From positions 48,692,032 to 48,756,031 of the forward strand of contig JBCFYV010000001.1 of the NCBI GenBank assembly GCA_039000515.1: a DNA stretch of 64,000 nucleotides, read 5' to 3'. The translations under genes were made by a program, and so were the position numbers. The DNA comes from Timema cristinae. Lineage: Eukaryota; Arthropoda; Insecta; Phasmatodea; Timematidae. This document shows, piece after piece, positions 23,725-34,493 of the stretch. Under the pieces are notes generated by a model. The model did not search any database, had not been told where the DNA came from, and saw only the letters and a list, made by a program, of their open reading frames with translations. Every line of letters starts with the position of its first letter. The first letter of the stretch is position 1.

Positions 23725-25161
23725 AATCTAATTTCATGTAACATTCCACGCTCGACCAGATATCACCGTTATTGATAATTATTAATGGACGCGCATTTTC
23801 ATAATATTATCTTATTGAATATTAATTAGGGTCAAGAGGGGCTTGATAATCATTCAACATATGTTAACTAAAATGGATATTTAAAACAAAACTTTGCCTT
23901 GTGAAATGTCAAACAAAACTAGGTTGTTGAAAAAAAAAAGGGTACACACATGACCCGTCGGTTGATTTAATCTCATATTAAACACTGACCACATGACCTT
24001 AACACATGAGAGATAGGACACTTTTACGACTTTCTTACATAAATAAGTGTAAACACTACTTTTCATAAGTGGCTAAGAAGAATTATTGTACAGTTTGTCT
24101 AAGATGTCTAAGAGGGATCGTGATTGAAATACTCGACGCAGGATACGCTTATTAATTGTGTTTATTTAACACGAATACAATTTAAAAACAGTTTATCCAG
24201 CAGTCGTAATTAATTTGATAATATAACACTATTCAATTTCCACACTAAGCATATCAGATGAGAAATTACAGAATTAAATTATAATATCTAATATCCTGTA
24301 AGGACTATTTAATTAAAATAACATAATTATTTCACAAATATTTATTTTATTTATTTATTTTTTAATTGAAAATTCCATGTAGGCCCTACACTCCGTCGAA
24401 GTTGTAAGGTAGCAATTTGCTGGCTCAGCCCTTGAGGTATGCTATACTTGATACACGATTGATAAAAAGATTGCATAGCTTAAGACCAAAGCTGGAGTTA
24501 TAGAAGGCCTTAATTCCATAAATTATTTCTTGACTGTTTGGAGGTGTGGAAAGGTTATGTCTTTAAACGCATTTTGAGATGACCAAATGGAATGATGTAA
24601 TACATTTATTTTATATTTTTCATATAATGTACTGTACACTATCTATGTCATTTTAGTTAGTAGTAGGGTAATTAGTTAAACATTTAATATATTTTGATTG
24701 TAAATGAGATTGGGGATTTTGAACACGCTACTAACCGATGTTTGAAGTCATGATAAATACAAGATATAATCCCTATCTTCTTATTGTATATTTATAATAA
24801 TATATCTATCTAAAATGTGAGCTAATATAGAATGATTGGTCATTATGATTATTATTATTATTTGTATTACTAGTTTATTGACTCTCCTGATTTTATTTAA
24901 TTCATAACAGTCCTTATTTTTTCAGATATATCGCTCTTTGAAATCTCATACCGGGGTCATAACTAAAACCTTTCAAAAGCTCCAAGAGGCTAAATTCTAG
25001 CTAAAATTATTTATTTAGGCCATTAAAATTTTAGTTGGTAACAAATAAAGTGTTATTTCATTGCAATGCGGATTACTTCCGATAAGGTAAACTAATCTAA
25101 AATACAAGATAGTGATTGTAAATTTCAAAGAAATATTCTCTCTCTCTTTCTCTCTCTCACG

Positions 25162-25228
<67 letters not shown>

Positions 25229-26102
25229 GTCGAATAAATACTAAGCTTCAATACACATATATAATAATATGAGCCTCCGGAACGTTTTTTAACCATGGGC
25301 TAGAGGGAGGATGACAAAATGACTTTATATCCATGTTAAGTTAGGCTGAGTATAGCTTAGCTCAGGGCAAAAATAATCTATAAAAAAACTGACATATAAA
25401 ACGTTATATTTATTTTTCGGATAAAAATTAGCTATAAAGTAGTTTGATAATTAAGGGGTTTTTTCAATTCGAAATGTTTTGAAATGGTTTTAACGATTTT
25501 GTTTAAAATGGATATCTAGGAAGTGTTAGACATGACAAAATAAACTTTTTCAGGGACGAATTCGTTAAAGATTAGTTTACAGATGACATGATCTAAAAAT
25601 TTGAATATTTAAAAATGGCTATAGCAATTTGTTTCAAAATGGGTCTATGCTATGTTCTTATATTATAAATAATTATAGGTTTTAAATATCTTTTACTTAA
25701 AAAATCATGTAGTAGTATTGTAATTAATTTGAATAATTTTATAAATATTATAAATGTTTTGAAAGAGTTCTTATGATTTTGTTAAAAATGGTTATTTGCA
25801 GACTAATTTACATGATAAATATTAAATTTAGTTGAATTTACTAAAATAAATTAATTTAAGTTTAATTTACTTATGTAACTATATATTTTATTAAATGGTC
25901 TTTAGATTTAGTTTAGAATAGATACTAAGATTTTTTTTAAATAAATAATGATATATTTTAACATTTACAAATATAAATAATTTGAGGGTAGTTTACAACT
26001 AAGTCAATTTTGATAGTTTGAAATTTATTGAGAGTAATTTGAGGAGTTTTGTTTTGAATCTATACATGTAGAATATGTATTGTGATTAACAAGATGATAC
26101 CC
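23725..26102. other. AT-rich intergenic
   Basis: Long AT-rich stretch. 25.4-26.1 kb repeatedly uses phrases such as GTTTTGAAA.GGTTTTTA.GATTTTGTT, suggesting an old degenerate tandem repeat with no clear period. No gene is supported. Confidence 0.45.
25136..25222. repeat. (TC)n-(TA)n compound microsatellite
   Basis: CTCTCT run with a few CT-to-AC changes, followed directly by about 12 TA units. Confidence 0.97.
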
Positions 26103-26345
26103 GCTACGGTGGCCGCATGGATTAGGGTGCTACTCTCACACTAGACTAGACTGCCGATGACGGGAAGATCACGGTTCAATACCAGTTTGGTACACTACAG
26201 GTGGTTTTCCTAAGTGGTTTCCCACTCTCACTCCATGCGAATGTGGATATACTTCCTCTAAATTCACATCGCATTACCTATCACATTTCAGTAATTAGTA
26301 CATCAATATACAGTGTAACCCAAACGTGTATAATCAAGCTTTCTT
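26103..26345 (+). mobile_element. SINE family B copy
   Basis: Nearly full length: GGTGGCCGCATGGATTAGGG, ACGGTTCAATACC, GGTTTTCCTAAGTGG, CTTCCTCTAAATTCAC, CAGTAATTAGTACATC and a diverged tail with GTAACCCAAACGTGTA. Confidence 0.88.
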
Positions 26346-26702
26346 AAGGTCACTGGTCGCGAGAATCAGAAATAAGTCACTGAACAATTTTTTATAAATA
26401 CCTGCCCTCCCTTCTGCCCCTCCAGCAAAATATCAAGAGATGTGGGGGGGGGGGGGTGTAGCAATGTACCCGTGACCCATACCCCTTTTAGGTCCAGCGC
26501 TTATTATAATAATTTGCATGCTTGTTTAAAATTGTATAATGAGGTACTTGTTGCTTTTTTATAAATACCATAAAATACATTAAATAAATACAGTTTATGT
26601 TTTTAATACTAAAGCTTTATCATTGATTAAACCTATTTTTAAAAGAATATTTAAAATCATTTTGAACTTTAAGCTAAAGTACTCGTATTATTTTATTAAT
26701 TC

Positions 26703-26882
26703 TAGCACCGCTTTTTACAGGCCATTCAGTCTATACACATACGTGATACTTACGCTAATATGTTAGGGATTAGAAAGGTTGAATTAAGAAGAAGTTTATC
26801 CACACTTGAGTAGAGGGAGATTGTAAACTACTTTTTAAAAACCCACCAGAACAGATTTAAACCCCAATCTCCCCATCATATG
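26703..26882 (-). mobile_element. SINE family B, reverse, diverged
   Basis: Reverse-strand tail (TAGCACCGC) and body (GGTTGAATTAAGAAGAAG, then GAGGGAGATTGTAAAC), ending in a B-box complement CAGATTTAAACCCC. The upstream part of the head is missing. Confidence 0.72.
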
Positions 26883-27742
26883 TAAAATATAAGTGTTTGT
26901 TAGAAAACTATGCTATAAAACAATCATCGAATGTGTAGTCAATAAAAAACATCTTAAGCAAACTTGTGAATAAAAATATTCAATCACTCTTTATTTTGTT
27001 TATTTCATTAATCTATAAATAATTTATGAGAGCACTTTGTGACTAATATCATTTGGTACGTTCCAACACATTATTTTTAAATTTAAATCCATCTGGATCA
27101 TAATAATATCCAACGAAATGAAATTTGAAAATAAATCTCAGATGCGATTACGCATATTTAAAAAAAATAAAAAACTTGAGTTATATTTTTAAACTGACCG
27201 TACTACTTTTGTTTATAATTAATGAAGACTTGACGTCTTCAGAGCAATAAATGTTTGGACAGCTAACTTTGTTAAATGAGAGGTCGTGAGGTTGAGTCCA
27301 AGATGTACAGATTATAGATCAAGGAGAGCTCATCGCTTATTTGAGGAGAGAAAACTAAGATTACGATATAGGGCCATAAACATTGGTATAAGTACAGCAC
27401 GACCAGACGTCCTTATTTTACCGGGGATGTGCTACATTTAAAAACTATCTGGTTTCTGGGAGGAGTTTATCAAAAATTCCAAAATGTCTTCCATTTTGAC
27501 AAAATAAATAAACTTGTTATTTTAAAAACTTATTTGCACTCAAAGTGTCTCATTTAAAAAAACCTACTCTATGATGGCATTTTGCTATCACGAGCAGTCT
27601 TTGTCCGTTTTCGTTGGTAAATTGACACGTGGTACTCACGTGATAAAATAGGTAACTTATATTGGCTGCGTGTATGCCATCCACAACCAATAGCAATAGT
27701 TCATAAGTTCATCTAGAAAATATTCTTGAACTTACAGTAAAT

Positions 27743-28014
27743 AATAATAATATTTAGCAGCGCGTATTACTACCCGTTCGGGTTATACGCTTTTAAGTAC
27801 TAATTACATCAATGGATTTAATCAATGGATTTAGGAATTGGGAAGGTTGAATTAGAGGAAGTGAACCCTCATTTGCGTGGAGGGAGAGTGGAAACCCATT
27901 TAAGAAAAACCACCCCAAGTTCACCCGACCGAGAATCGAATCTCGATTTCCCCGTCCTCAGCAGTCGAGCTCAACACGACAAGCGTGTTAGCCAACTACG
28001 CCACCGAGACGGAT
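27743..28014 (-). mobile_element. SINE family B, reverse, well preserved
   Basis: The best family B copy. It has (AAT)n, then CCCGTTCGGGTTATACGC, GAAGGTTGAATTAGAGGAAG, GGAGGGAGAGTGGAAACCC, B box complement GAGAATCGAATCTCG and A box complement CGTGTTAGCCAACTACGCCA. A short duplication (ATCAATGGATTTA twice) lies near 27805-27835. The head differs from family A while the tail does not. Confidence 0.92.
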
Positions 28015-28382
28015 GTACTTCCAGTAAATTGCGCATTATAGTTAACAATAAAACACAGGAAGTAAATTTGTACAAGTACAATACGTTTTGAACATTTATT
28101 TTGTAAGGTTATATATTCCTATTGAATGTCCTACATTTTGGGAATCCTTGTACTCCTTTGCGCCTAAGTTATCTGACCAGCCTGTATAAGCACTCACCAT
28201 ATTTGATTAAATTTGATTTGTGTTTATGCTTCTACAGTAAGGAAAATGAATGCATACTTATTACACACTTTTTTGGCCTTTTTTACTAAATAAAAATTCT
28301 ACATTAAAGTAGGATTTTGTTAGTAAAACAGATCTTAAAGATGTCCACTAATACAAAAATCAGTGTGTAGTATCACAACCCA

Positions 28383-28622
28383 TTTAAGTGGTAGAATTGT
28401 TTAAGATGACACACTCGCAATAGACTGAGCTTCCATTGACAGGGAAATTGAGGTTCGAATCTCAGTCGGGTGTACATAGGTGGTTTTTTTCCCCCACGTT
28501 TATTTTCTTTTCTCTTCCACTCAAATAAGGAAAAACTACATCTGAATTCAACTTTCCCAATCCCTAGCACATTAGCATAACTAGACCATATGCTAATAAA
28601 CTGAAAGGGTAGTGAGATGTGT
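28383..28622 (+). mobile_element. SINE family B copy
   Basis: AAGTGGTAGAATTGTTTAAG head, GAGGTTCGAATCTCAGTCGG B box, GGTGGTTTTTTTCCC, ATCTGAATTCAACTTTCCC, then CATTAGCATAACTAG and a tail with AAAGGGTAGTGAGATG. Confidence 0.87.
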
Positions 28623-28984
28623 CAGCAAATAAATACATATATCAAATATATAATATATAATCCACCACCAATATAGTTCAGACTATAACTACAAATATTG
28701 CTTCACAAGGATTCTTCCTTTTGTAAAATCCTTGTTATAGGACTATATAAATAAATGTCTGGTAAAGTGTTCTATCCTTGAACTTGCAATTGAACACTTT
28801 TGAAACGTATCGAAAATCAAGACCGGATCTTGTTTAAGCACGGAATACTTGAATACAAATGGAAGTTCTAGGATTGTGTGCTCCCGTGGCTATTATAGAG
28901 CCATCAAACACGTATCAGACAGAATTGCCGGAACATCAGGACATCGACCAAATAAGAGCCCGTACTTTACTATCAATGGAAACA

Positions 28985-30455
28985 CATTTACCTCAGCAAC
29001 ACATACATATCCATGACCGGCAACCTATACATCTTCCTCACAGGCAACACCTACATCTCCATCACAGCTAACACATACATCTCCCTCACAGGCAACACCT
29101 ACATCTCCATCACAGGCAACACATATATCTACATCAAGGCAACCCATACATTTCCATCACAGGCAACACATATATCTACATCAAGGCAACCCATACATTT
29201 CCATCACAGGCAACCCATACATCTCCATCACAGGCAACCCATACATCTCCATCACAGGCAACCCATATATTTCCCTCACAGGCAACCCATACATTTCCAT
29301 CACAGGCAACACATATATCTACATCAAGGCAACCCATACATTTCCATCACAGGCAACACATATATCTACATCAAGGCAACCCATACATCTCCATCACAGG
29401 CAACCCACACATCTCCATCACAGGCAACCCACACATCTCCCTCACAGGCAACACCTACATCTCCATCACAGCTAACACATACATCCCCATGACCGGCAAC
29501 CCATACATTTCCATCACAGGCAACACATATATCTACAGCAAGGCAACCCATACATTTCCATCACAGGCAACCCATACATCTCCATGACCGGCAACCCATA
29601 CATTTCCATTACAGGCAACACATATATCTACATCAAGGCAACACATACATATCTATCACAAGCAACACATACATCTCCATCACAGGCAACCCATACATAT
29701 CCATCACAGGCAACCCATACATTTCCATCACAAGCAACACATACATCTCCATGACCGGCAACCCATTCATTTCCATCACAGGCAACACATATATCTACAT
29801 AAAGGCAACCCATACATTTCCATCACAGGCAACCCATACATCTCCATGACCGGCAACCCATACATTTCCATCACAAGCAACACATACATCTCCATGACCG
29901 GCAACCCATACATTTCCATCACAGGCAACACATATATCTACATCACAGGCAACACATACATTTCCATCACAAGCAACACATACATCCCCATGACCGGCAA
30001 CCGATATATTTCCATCACAAGCAACACATACATCTCCATGACAGGCAACCCATACATTTCATCACAGGCAAAACATATATCTACATCACAGGCAACACAT
30101 ACATATCTATCACAAGCAACACATACATCTCCATGACCGGCAACCCATACATTTCCATCACAAGCAACACATACATCTCCATGACAGGCAACCCATACAT
30201 TTCATCACAGGCAAAACATATATCTACATCACAGGCAACACATACATATCTATCACAAGCAACACATACATCTCCATGACCGGCAACCCATACATTTCCA
30301 TCACAAGCAACACATACATCTCCATGACCGGCAACCCATACATTTCCATCACAGGCAAACATCTACATCAAGGCAACCCATTAATTTCCATCACAGGCAA
30401 CACATACATCCCCATGACCGGCAGTCCATACCTCTCTACCACCCGCCACCCACAT
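28985..30455. repeat. 24-bp minisatellite with higher-order structure
   Basis: About 60 tandem copies of a 24-bp unit, consensus GGCAACCCATACATTTCCAT followed by CACA. Variants are ACATATATCTACATCAA and CATGACCG. Because 24 is a multiple of three, long open frames appear on both strands (for example GNPYISIT forward, DVCVACDG reverse), but indels break all of them. A 143-bp higher-order block (six units minus one base) is repeated exactly at about 30051-30193 and 30194-30336. I regard it as a non-coding minisatellite. A repetitive secreted or structural protein is the alternative, but no start, signal or splice context supports it. Confidence 0.92.
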
Positions 30456-30692
30456 ATCACTATTACTGGGAAAAATGACCATAAGTTGGTTTTGTAGCAC
30501 ATCTAAAAGTGATGACAGAGGGGTAAAATTAAACACCTTTCTTTATTTCACTCAAAATTTTATTTTTCATAACAGTTTAGTTAGGGTACGGCCAGACTGA
30601 GCGCGCGAGCGAGCGACTAAAATATAAAATAGAACACATTGGTTGTAATGGGGGGTGGCCACACTGGAGCGAGCGCGCGAGCGACTGAGCTC

Positions 30693-30738
30693 GCGCGCTT
30701 GAAAGATAGAACTGGTTCTATTTTTCAAGCGCGCGCGC
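30693..30738. other. GC-rich hairpin inside TIR element copy 1
   Basis: GCGCGCTTGAAAGATAGAAC, then TG, then GTTCTATTTTTCAAGCGCGC form an imperfect stem with one bulge. The same hairpin is present in copy 2 at about 32152-32196. Confidence 0.8.
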
Positions 30739-30882
30739 TCGACCCGGTACAGTCTAGTTTACAGGCGCTAGGCAATATTATTGTATGTTGGTTCATTGAG
30801 TGCTGGGGAAACTTCTCATTTTGACATGATATTTGACTTTTTTCTATCAGTGATAGGTTTAACACACTTGCTATTAATGGCC

Positions 30883-31148
30883 TGGTGACCTGGCGGTCTA
30901 GGAGTAAGGTGTCAGACTTCTGTGCTGGAGGCCGGGGTTCAATCCTCGGTCCCGGCACAGATTTATCTGATTACCAAACCCTTCCTTCACCTCTGGCAAG
31001 ACATCTTGTGAATGTGGGGAAAGCCAGGCCTCCACCGTGGTTCGGATTCCACGTTAAACTGTAGGTCCTTCATTTCATCTCACAATCACCCTACCATTAC
31101 ACATTAGCGTAAGTGCATATAACCCGAACGGGAAGTAAGATGCGGTGC

Positions 31149-31187
<39 letters not shown>
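30883..31187 (+). mobile_element. SINE family A, full length, exact boundaries
   Basis: Begins TGGTGACCTGGCGGTCTAGG and ends in (TAA)n. The target TAATGGCC is duplicated at 30875-30882 and 31188-31195. The matching place in TIR copy 2 (near 32335-32345) has the uninterrupted sequence ATTAATGGCCTAATTT. That is an empty site and fixes the insertion boundaries. Confidence 0.97.
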
Positions 31188-31192
<5 letters not shown>

Positions 31193-31635
31193 GCCTAATT
31201 TTATTGGTAAGACCATAAATAATATAATGTATATATGTAAACCCGATATGTTAAAATACTTCAATATTATAATCAAAGTAGGCCTTTACAAATAAGAATC
31301 ACCATTAGTTTGGAGAGAGTATGAAAACACCACAACAATAAATAAGTTTTAAAAATCACCCTCAGTTCACTGAGCCAAGATTCGAACCTTTGCCTCCTAG
31401 TCAAAAGCTATCGGGTGCAACGCACCATTCCGCCACTGGTGTGGCAAATCTGATTTTAAAACACTTCAGTACAGTACCATACGCATTGCTCAATTTATTA
31501 ATTGGATGCACTTCTACTTTTTTCTTTTTTATAAATACACAATATTTTCTGTAAGAATTTTCGAGGAGCAGAGATGTACTAAGTGTGTTTGACAGATACA
31601 TCTTCTCTAACTAGGTGGGGGGGGGGGGGGGGGGC

Positions 31636-31909
31636 GGTGACCTAGTGGTCTAGGGGTAAGGTGTCAGACTTCTGTGCTGGCAGCCGGGGTTCAATCCTCG
31701 GTCCCGGCACAGATTTATCTTATTTCCAAACCCTTCCTTCACCTCTGACAAGACATCTTGTGAATGTGGGGAATGCCAGGCCGCCACCGTGGTTCGGATT
31801 CCACGTTAAACTGTAGGTCCTTCATTTCATCTCACAATAACCCTACCATTACACATTAGCGTAAGTGCGTATAACCCGAACGGGTAGTAAGACGCGGTGC
31901 TAATAATAA
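31636..31909 (+). mobile_element. SINE family A, full length, with poly-G leader
   Basis: Begins GGTGACCTAGTGGTCTAGGG and ends in a short TAATAAT. The target TCTAACTAGG is duplicated at 31606-31615 and 31910-31919. An extra run of about 18 G separates the left duplication from the SINE. The corresponding place in TIR copy 2 (near 33050-33060) reads GAACTAGGGTC with no SINE. Confidence 0.95.
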
Positions 31910-32023
31910 TCTAACTAGGGTCCGCTAATTACGCGCTCGCTCGCGCGCTCGCCAGTTTGGCCACCCAGTCGCTTGCGCGCTCGCTCGCTCGCTCGCACGC
32001 TTGTCAGTCTGGCCGAACCCTAA

Positions 32024-33152
32024 GGGTACGGCCAGACTGAGCGAGCGAGCGAGCGCGCGAGCGACTAAAATATAAAATAGAACACATTGGTTGTAATGGG
32101 GGGTGGCCACACTGGAGCGAGCGAGCGAGCGAGCGCGCGAGTGACTGAGCGCGCACGCTTGAAAGATAGAACTGGTTCTATTTTTCAAGCGCGCGCGCTC
32201 GACCCGGTACAGTCTAGTTTCCAGGCGCTAGGCAATATTATTGTATGTTGGTTCATTGAGTGCTAGGGAAACTTCTTATTTTGACATGATATTTGACTTT
32301 TTTCTATCAGTGATAGGTTTAACACACTTTCTATTAATGGCCTAATTTAATTGGTAAGACCATAAATAATATAATATATATATGTAAACCCGATATGTTA
32401 AAATACTTCAATATTATAATCAAAGTAGGCCTTTACAAATAAGAATCACCATTAGTTTGGAGAAAGTATGAAAAAACCACAACAATAAATAAGTTTTAAA
32501 AATCAGCTTCAGTTCACTGAGCCAAGATTCGAACCTTTGCCTCCTAGTCAAAAGCTATCGAGTGCAACGCACCATTCCGCCACTGGTGCTGCTAATCTGA
32601 TTTTAAAACACTTCAGTACAGTACCATACACATTTCTCAATTTATTAATTGGATGCACTCCTACTTTTTTCTTTTTTATATTATTATTATTAGCACCGCG
32701 TCTTACTACCCGTTCGGGTTATACTCACTTACGTTAATGTGTAATGGTAGGAGGGTGATTGTGAGATGGAATGGAGGACCTACAGTTTAACGTGGAATCC
32801 GAACCACGGTGGAGGCCTGGCATTCCCCACATTCACAAGATGTCTTGTCAGAGGTGAAGGAAGGGTTTGTAAATCAGATAAAACTGTGCCGGGACCGAGA
32901 ATTGAACCCCGGCCGCCAGCATAGAAGTCTGACACCTTACCCCTAGACCACCAGGTCACCCTTCTTTTTTATAAATACACAATATTTTCTGTAAAAATTT
33001 TCGAGGAACAGAGATGTACCAAGTGTCTTTGACAGAGACATTTTCTCTGATGAACTAGGGTCTGCTAATTACGCGCTCGCTCGCGCGCTCGCCAGTTTGG
33101 CCACCCAGTCGCTTGCGCGCTCGCTCGCACGCTTGTCAGTCTGGCCGAACCC
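32024..33152. mobile_element. non-autonomous TIR element, copy 2 (carrying one SINE)
   Basis: Same organisation as copy 1, beginning GGGTACGGCCAGACTGAGCG immediately after the shared TAA and ending CAGTCTGGCCGAACCC followed by TAA. It therefore has a perfect 3-bp TAA duplication. Apart from SINE insertions, the two copies are very similar along their whole length. The left GCGAGC run is longer than in copy 1 and the right one shorter. Confidence 0.87.
32681..32961 (-). mobile_element. SINE family A, reverse, exact boundaries
   Basis: TTATTATTATTAGCACCGCG at left to CACCAGGTCACC at right. The target TTCTTTTTTATA is duplicated at 32669-32680 and 32962-32973. TIR copy 1 has the unoccupied site at about 31521-31535 (TTCTTTTTTATAAATACAC). 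Confidence 0.96.
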
Positions 33153-33206
33153 TAACAATTTCATTCGAAATATTGCAATCTTATATTTTAGCCTAATTTA
33201 TTCCAA

Positions 33207-33297
33207 GGACGTTAATACTAAAAACATTATCAAACATGTTGCAATAGACCGTTAACACTAAAAACATTATCAAACATGTTGCAATAGACCGTTAACA
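33207..33297. repeat. 43-bp tandem duplication
   Basis: Two near-identical copies of a segment containing ACTAAAAACATTATCAAACA then TGTTGCAATAGACCGTTAAC. Confidence 0.95.
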
Positions 33298-33734
33298 GTG
33301 ATTAGATTTAAATCTATTCTCACACTCACTTATCTACCACAGTGCTGGGGGTTGAATGAAATAATGGCACTAAGGTGTAGTTTCCAGCCTGGGGGTCATG
33401 GCATGTTTCGGGTTGGGTCACAATACTTGTTTAGGATTTTTGTTTACTCTTAAAATACTATAGGAAGGTGCAAGATTAAAAAAAGTAGCCTACGTGGTGG
33501 AAATTATTTAAAAAAACTGTCAATCTATTTTTTTGCATCCCTTAGTCTAGTCAACTTTGACCGCCATTTGCAGACTTAGTTTTCTATTGCAGTTTCATCT
33601 TTTTGCAAATGGCACTCTTACCATAACTTCCAAAATAACCACTTGGCTTTTTGGTTCTCTGTTGAGAATATTAGTCTCATTCTTATAATATTTAGCAGTT
33701 TATAATAACTAAACCTAGCACGAGAGTTTATTGT

Positions 33735-33905
33735 AACACCCGTTTGCTCTGCCAGGGATGAAGTCGGAACTCAAATCATGACCTTGGTTACTGATGGTGA
33801 CGGTGTCTCACTTCTCCCTCCAATTAAATAAGGGTACATTTCCTCTAAATTCTACCTACCCACAAGTGTTACTAAACGCGGTCAGCCCAAACGGCTGGTG
33901 GGATT
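33735..33905 (+). mobile_element. possible diverged SINE family B fragment
   Basis: Retains CTTCTCCCTCCAATTAAATA, TTTCCTCTAAATTCTACC and GCCCAAACGGCTGGTGG in the order seen in family B. The head is barely recognisable. Confidence 0.45.
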
Positions 33906-34219
33906 CAGTGAAAATAATAATTTATAAACTAATATTAATGATACGTAGACTACCTTGGTCGCAAAGAAAAAAATTGGGCTAAAATCTTACAAAAAAAAGG
34001 GGGGGGGGGAATCACTGAATAACGCCATTGTTCTCGATTTGATGCAGACCATATATGTCACAATAGTACAGTCCCTGCAATATCAGATGCATCCTTTTCC
34101 CCTGTGATTCAAGAATCTAAACAGATTACTGAAATATGCTAATTTCTTCCTACGATCAATTTTGCAGTTCCAAAACTGTAATGCTTTTAACTTACACCTC
34201 CACTGGTGGTTACGTTAAA

Positions 34220-34350
34220 GCTCCAAGCTCGGAATATAAAAGGGATTGCTGAAACCTCAGTACCCCCAATTAGGGCTTCTCAATCTCCCAATCATCGGAC
34301 AGCCAGACGAGTCACTTTTGTCCACTACACCAACCTTGATGCTTGTACAG
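34220..34350 (-). mobile_element. possible tRNA-like SINE remnant
   Basis: On the minus strand, GGTTGGTGTAGTGGACAAAA resembles an A box and is followed by a tRNA-sized segment. No recognised tail, and no second copy in the window. Confidence 0.3.
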
Positions 34351-34493
34351 TCTCTATACTCTGGCTCTTAAGTTCTCCAAGACGCACCCAGCGTTACGAC
34401 TGCAATGTAAACAAATCCTTCAACACATGGCCTTCTGGGTCACCGAGGATCCCTCTCATTATTTTTCAACTCCTAACTTCACAGTTCACTTAA

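Larger units (their letters stand above)
30584..32020. mobile_element. non-autonomous TIR element, copy 1 (carrying two SINEs)
   Basis: Outer TIRs are GGGTACGGCCAGACTGAGCG at left and GGGTTCGGCCAGACTGACAA (inverted) at right. Both ends continue into GCGAGC-rich simple sequence and then an inner TIR-like copy (GGGTGGCCACACTGG at about 30653; GGGTGGCCAAACTGG inverted at about 31955). It is flanked by TTA at left and TAA at right, a TWA pattern typical of PIF/Harbinger. Without the two inserted SINEs it would be about 850 bp. It also contains a tRNA-like segment on the minus strand (31376-31440). No transposase gene. Confidence 0.85.

Noticed and set aside
25015..25296. Minus-strand frame with an Arg-Glu repeat
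   Set aside because: This is the translation of the (TC)n/(TA)n microsatellite.
29013..30362. Several long open frames on both strands in the 24-bp repeat
   Set aside because: They follow from a repeat length divisible by three. Frames change at indels, and equally long frames exist on the opposite strand.
30876..31000. Possible functional tRNA gene in the SINE head
   Set aside because: The A and B boxes are tRNA-like, but the cloverleaf is not intact and the same sequence recurs as the head of an interspersed SINE.
34206..34493. 95-codon plus-strand frame
   Set aside because: Overlaps a tRNA-like SINE remnant on the opposite strand and shows no domain.
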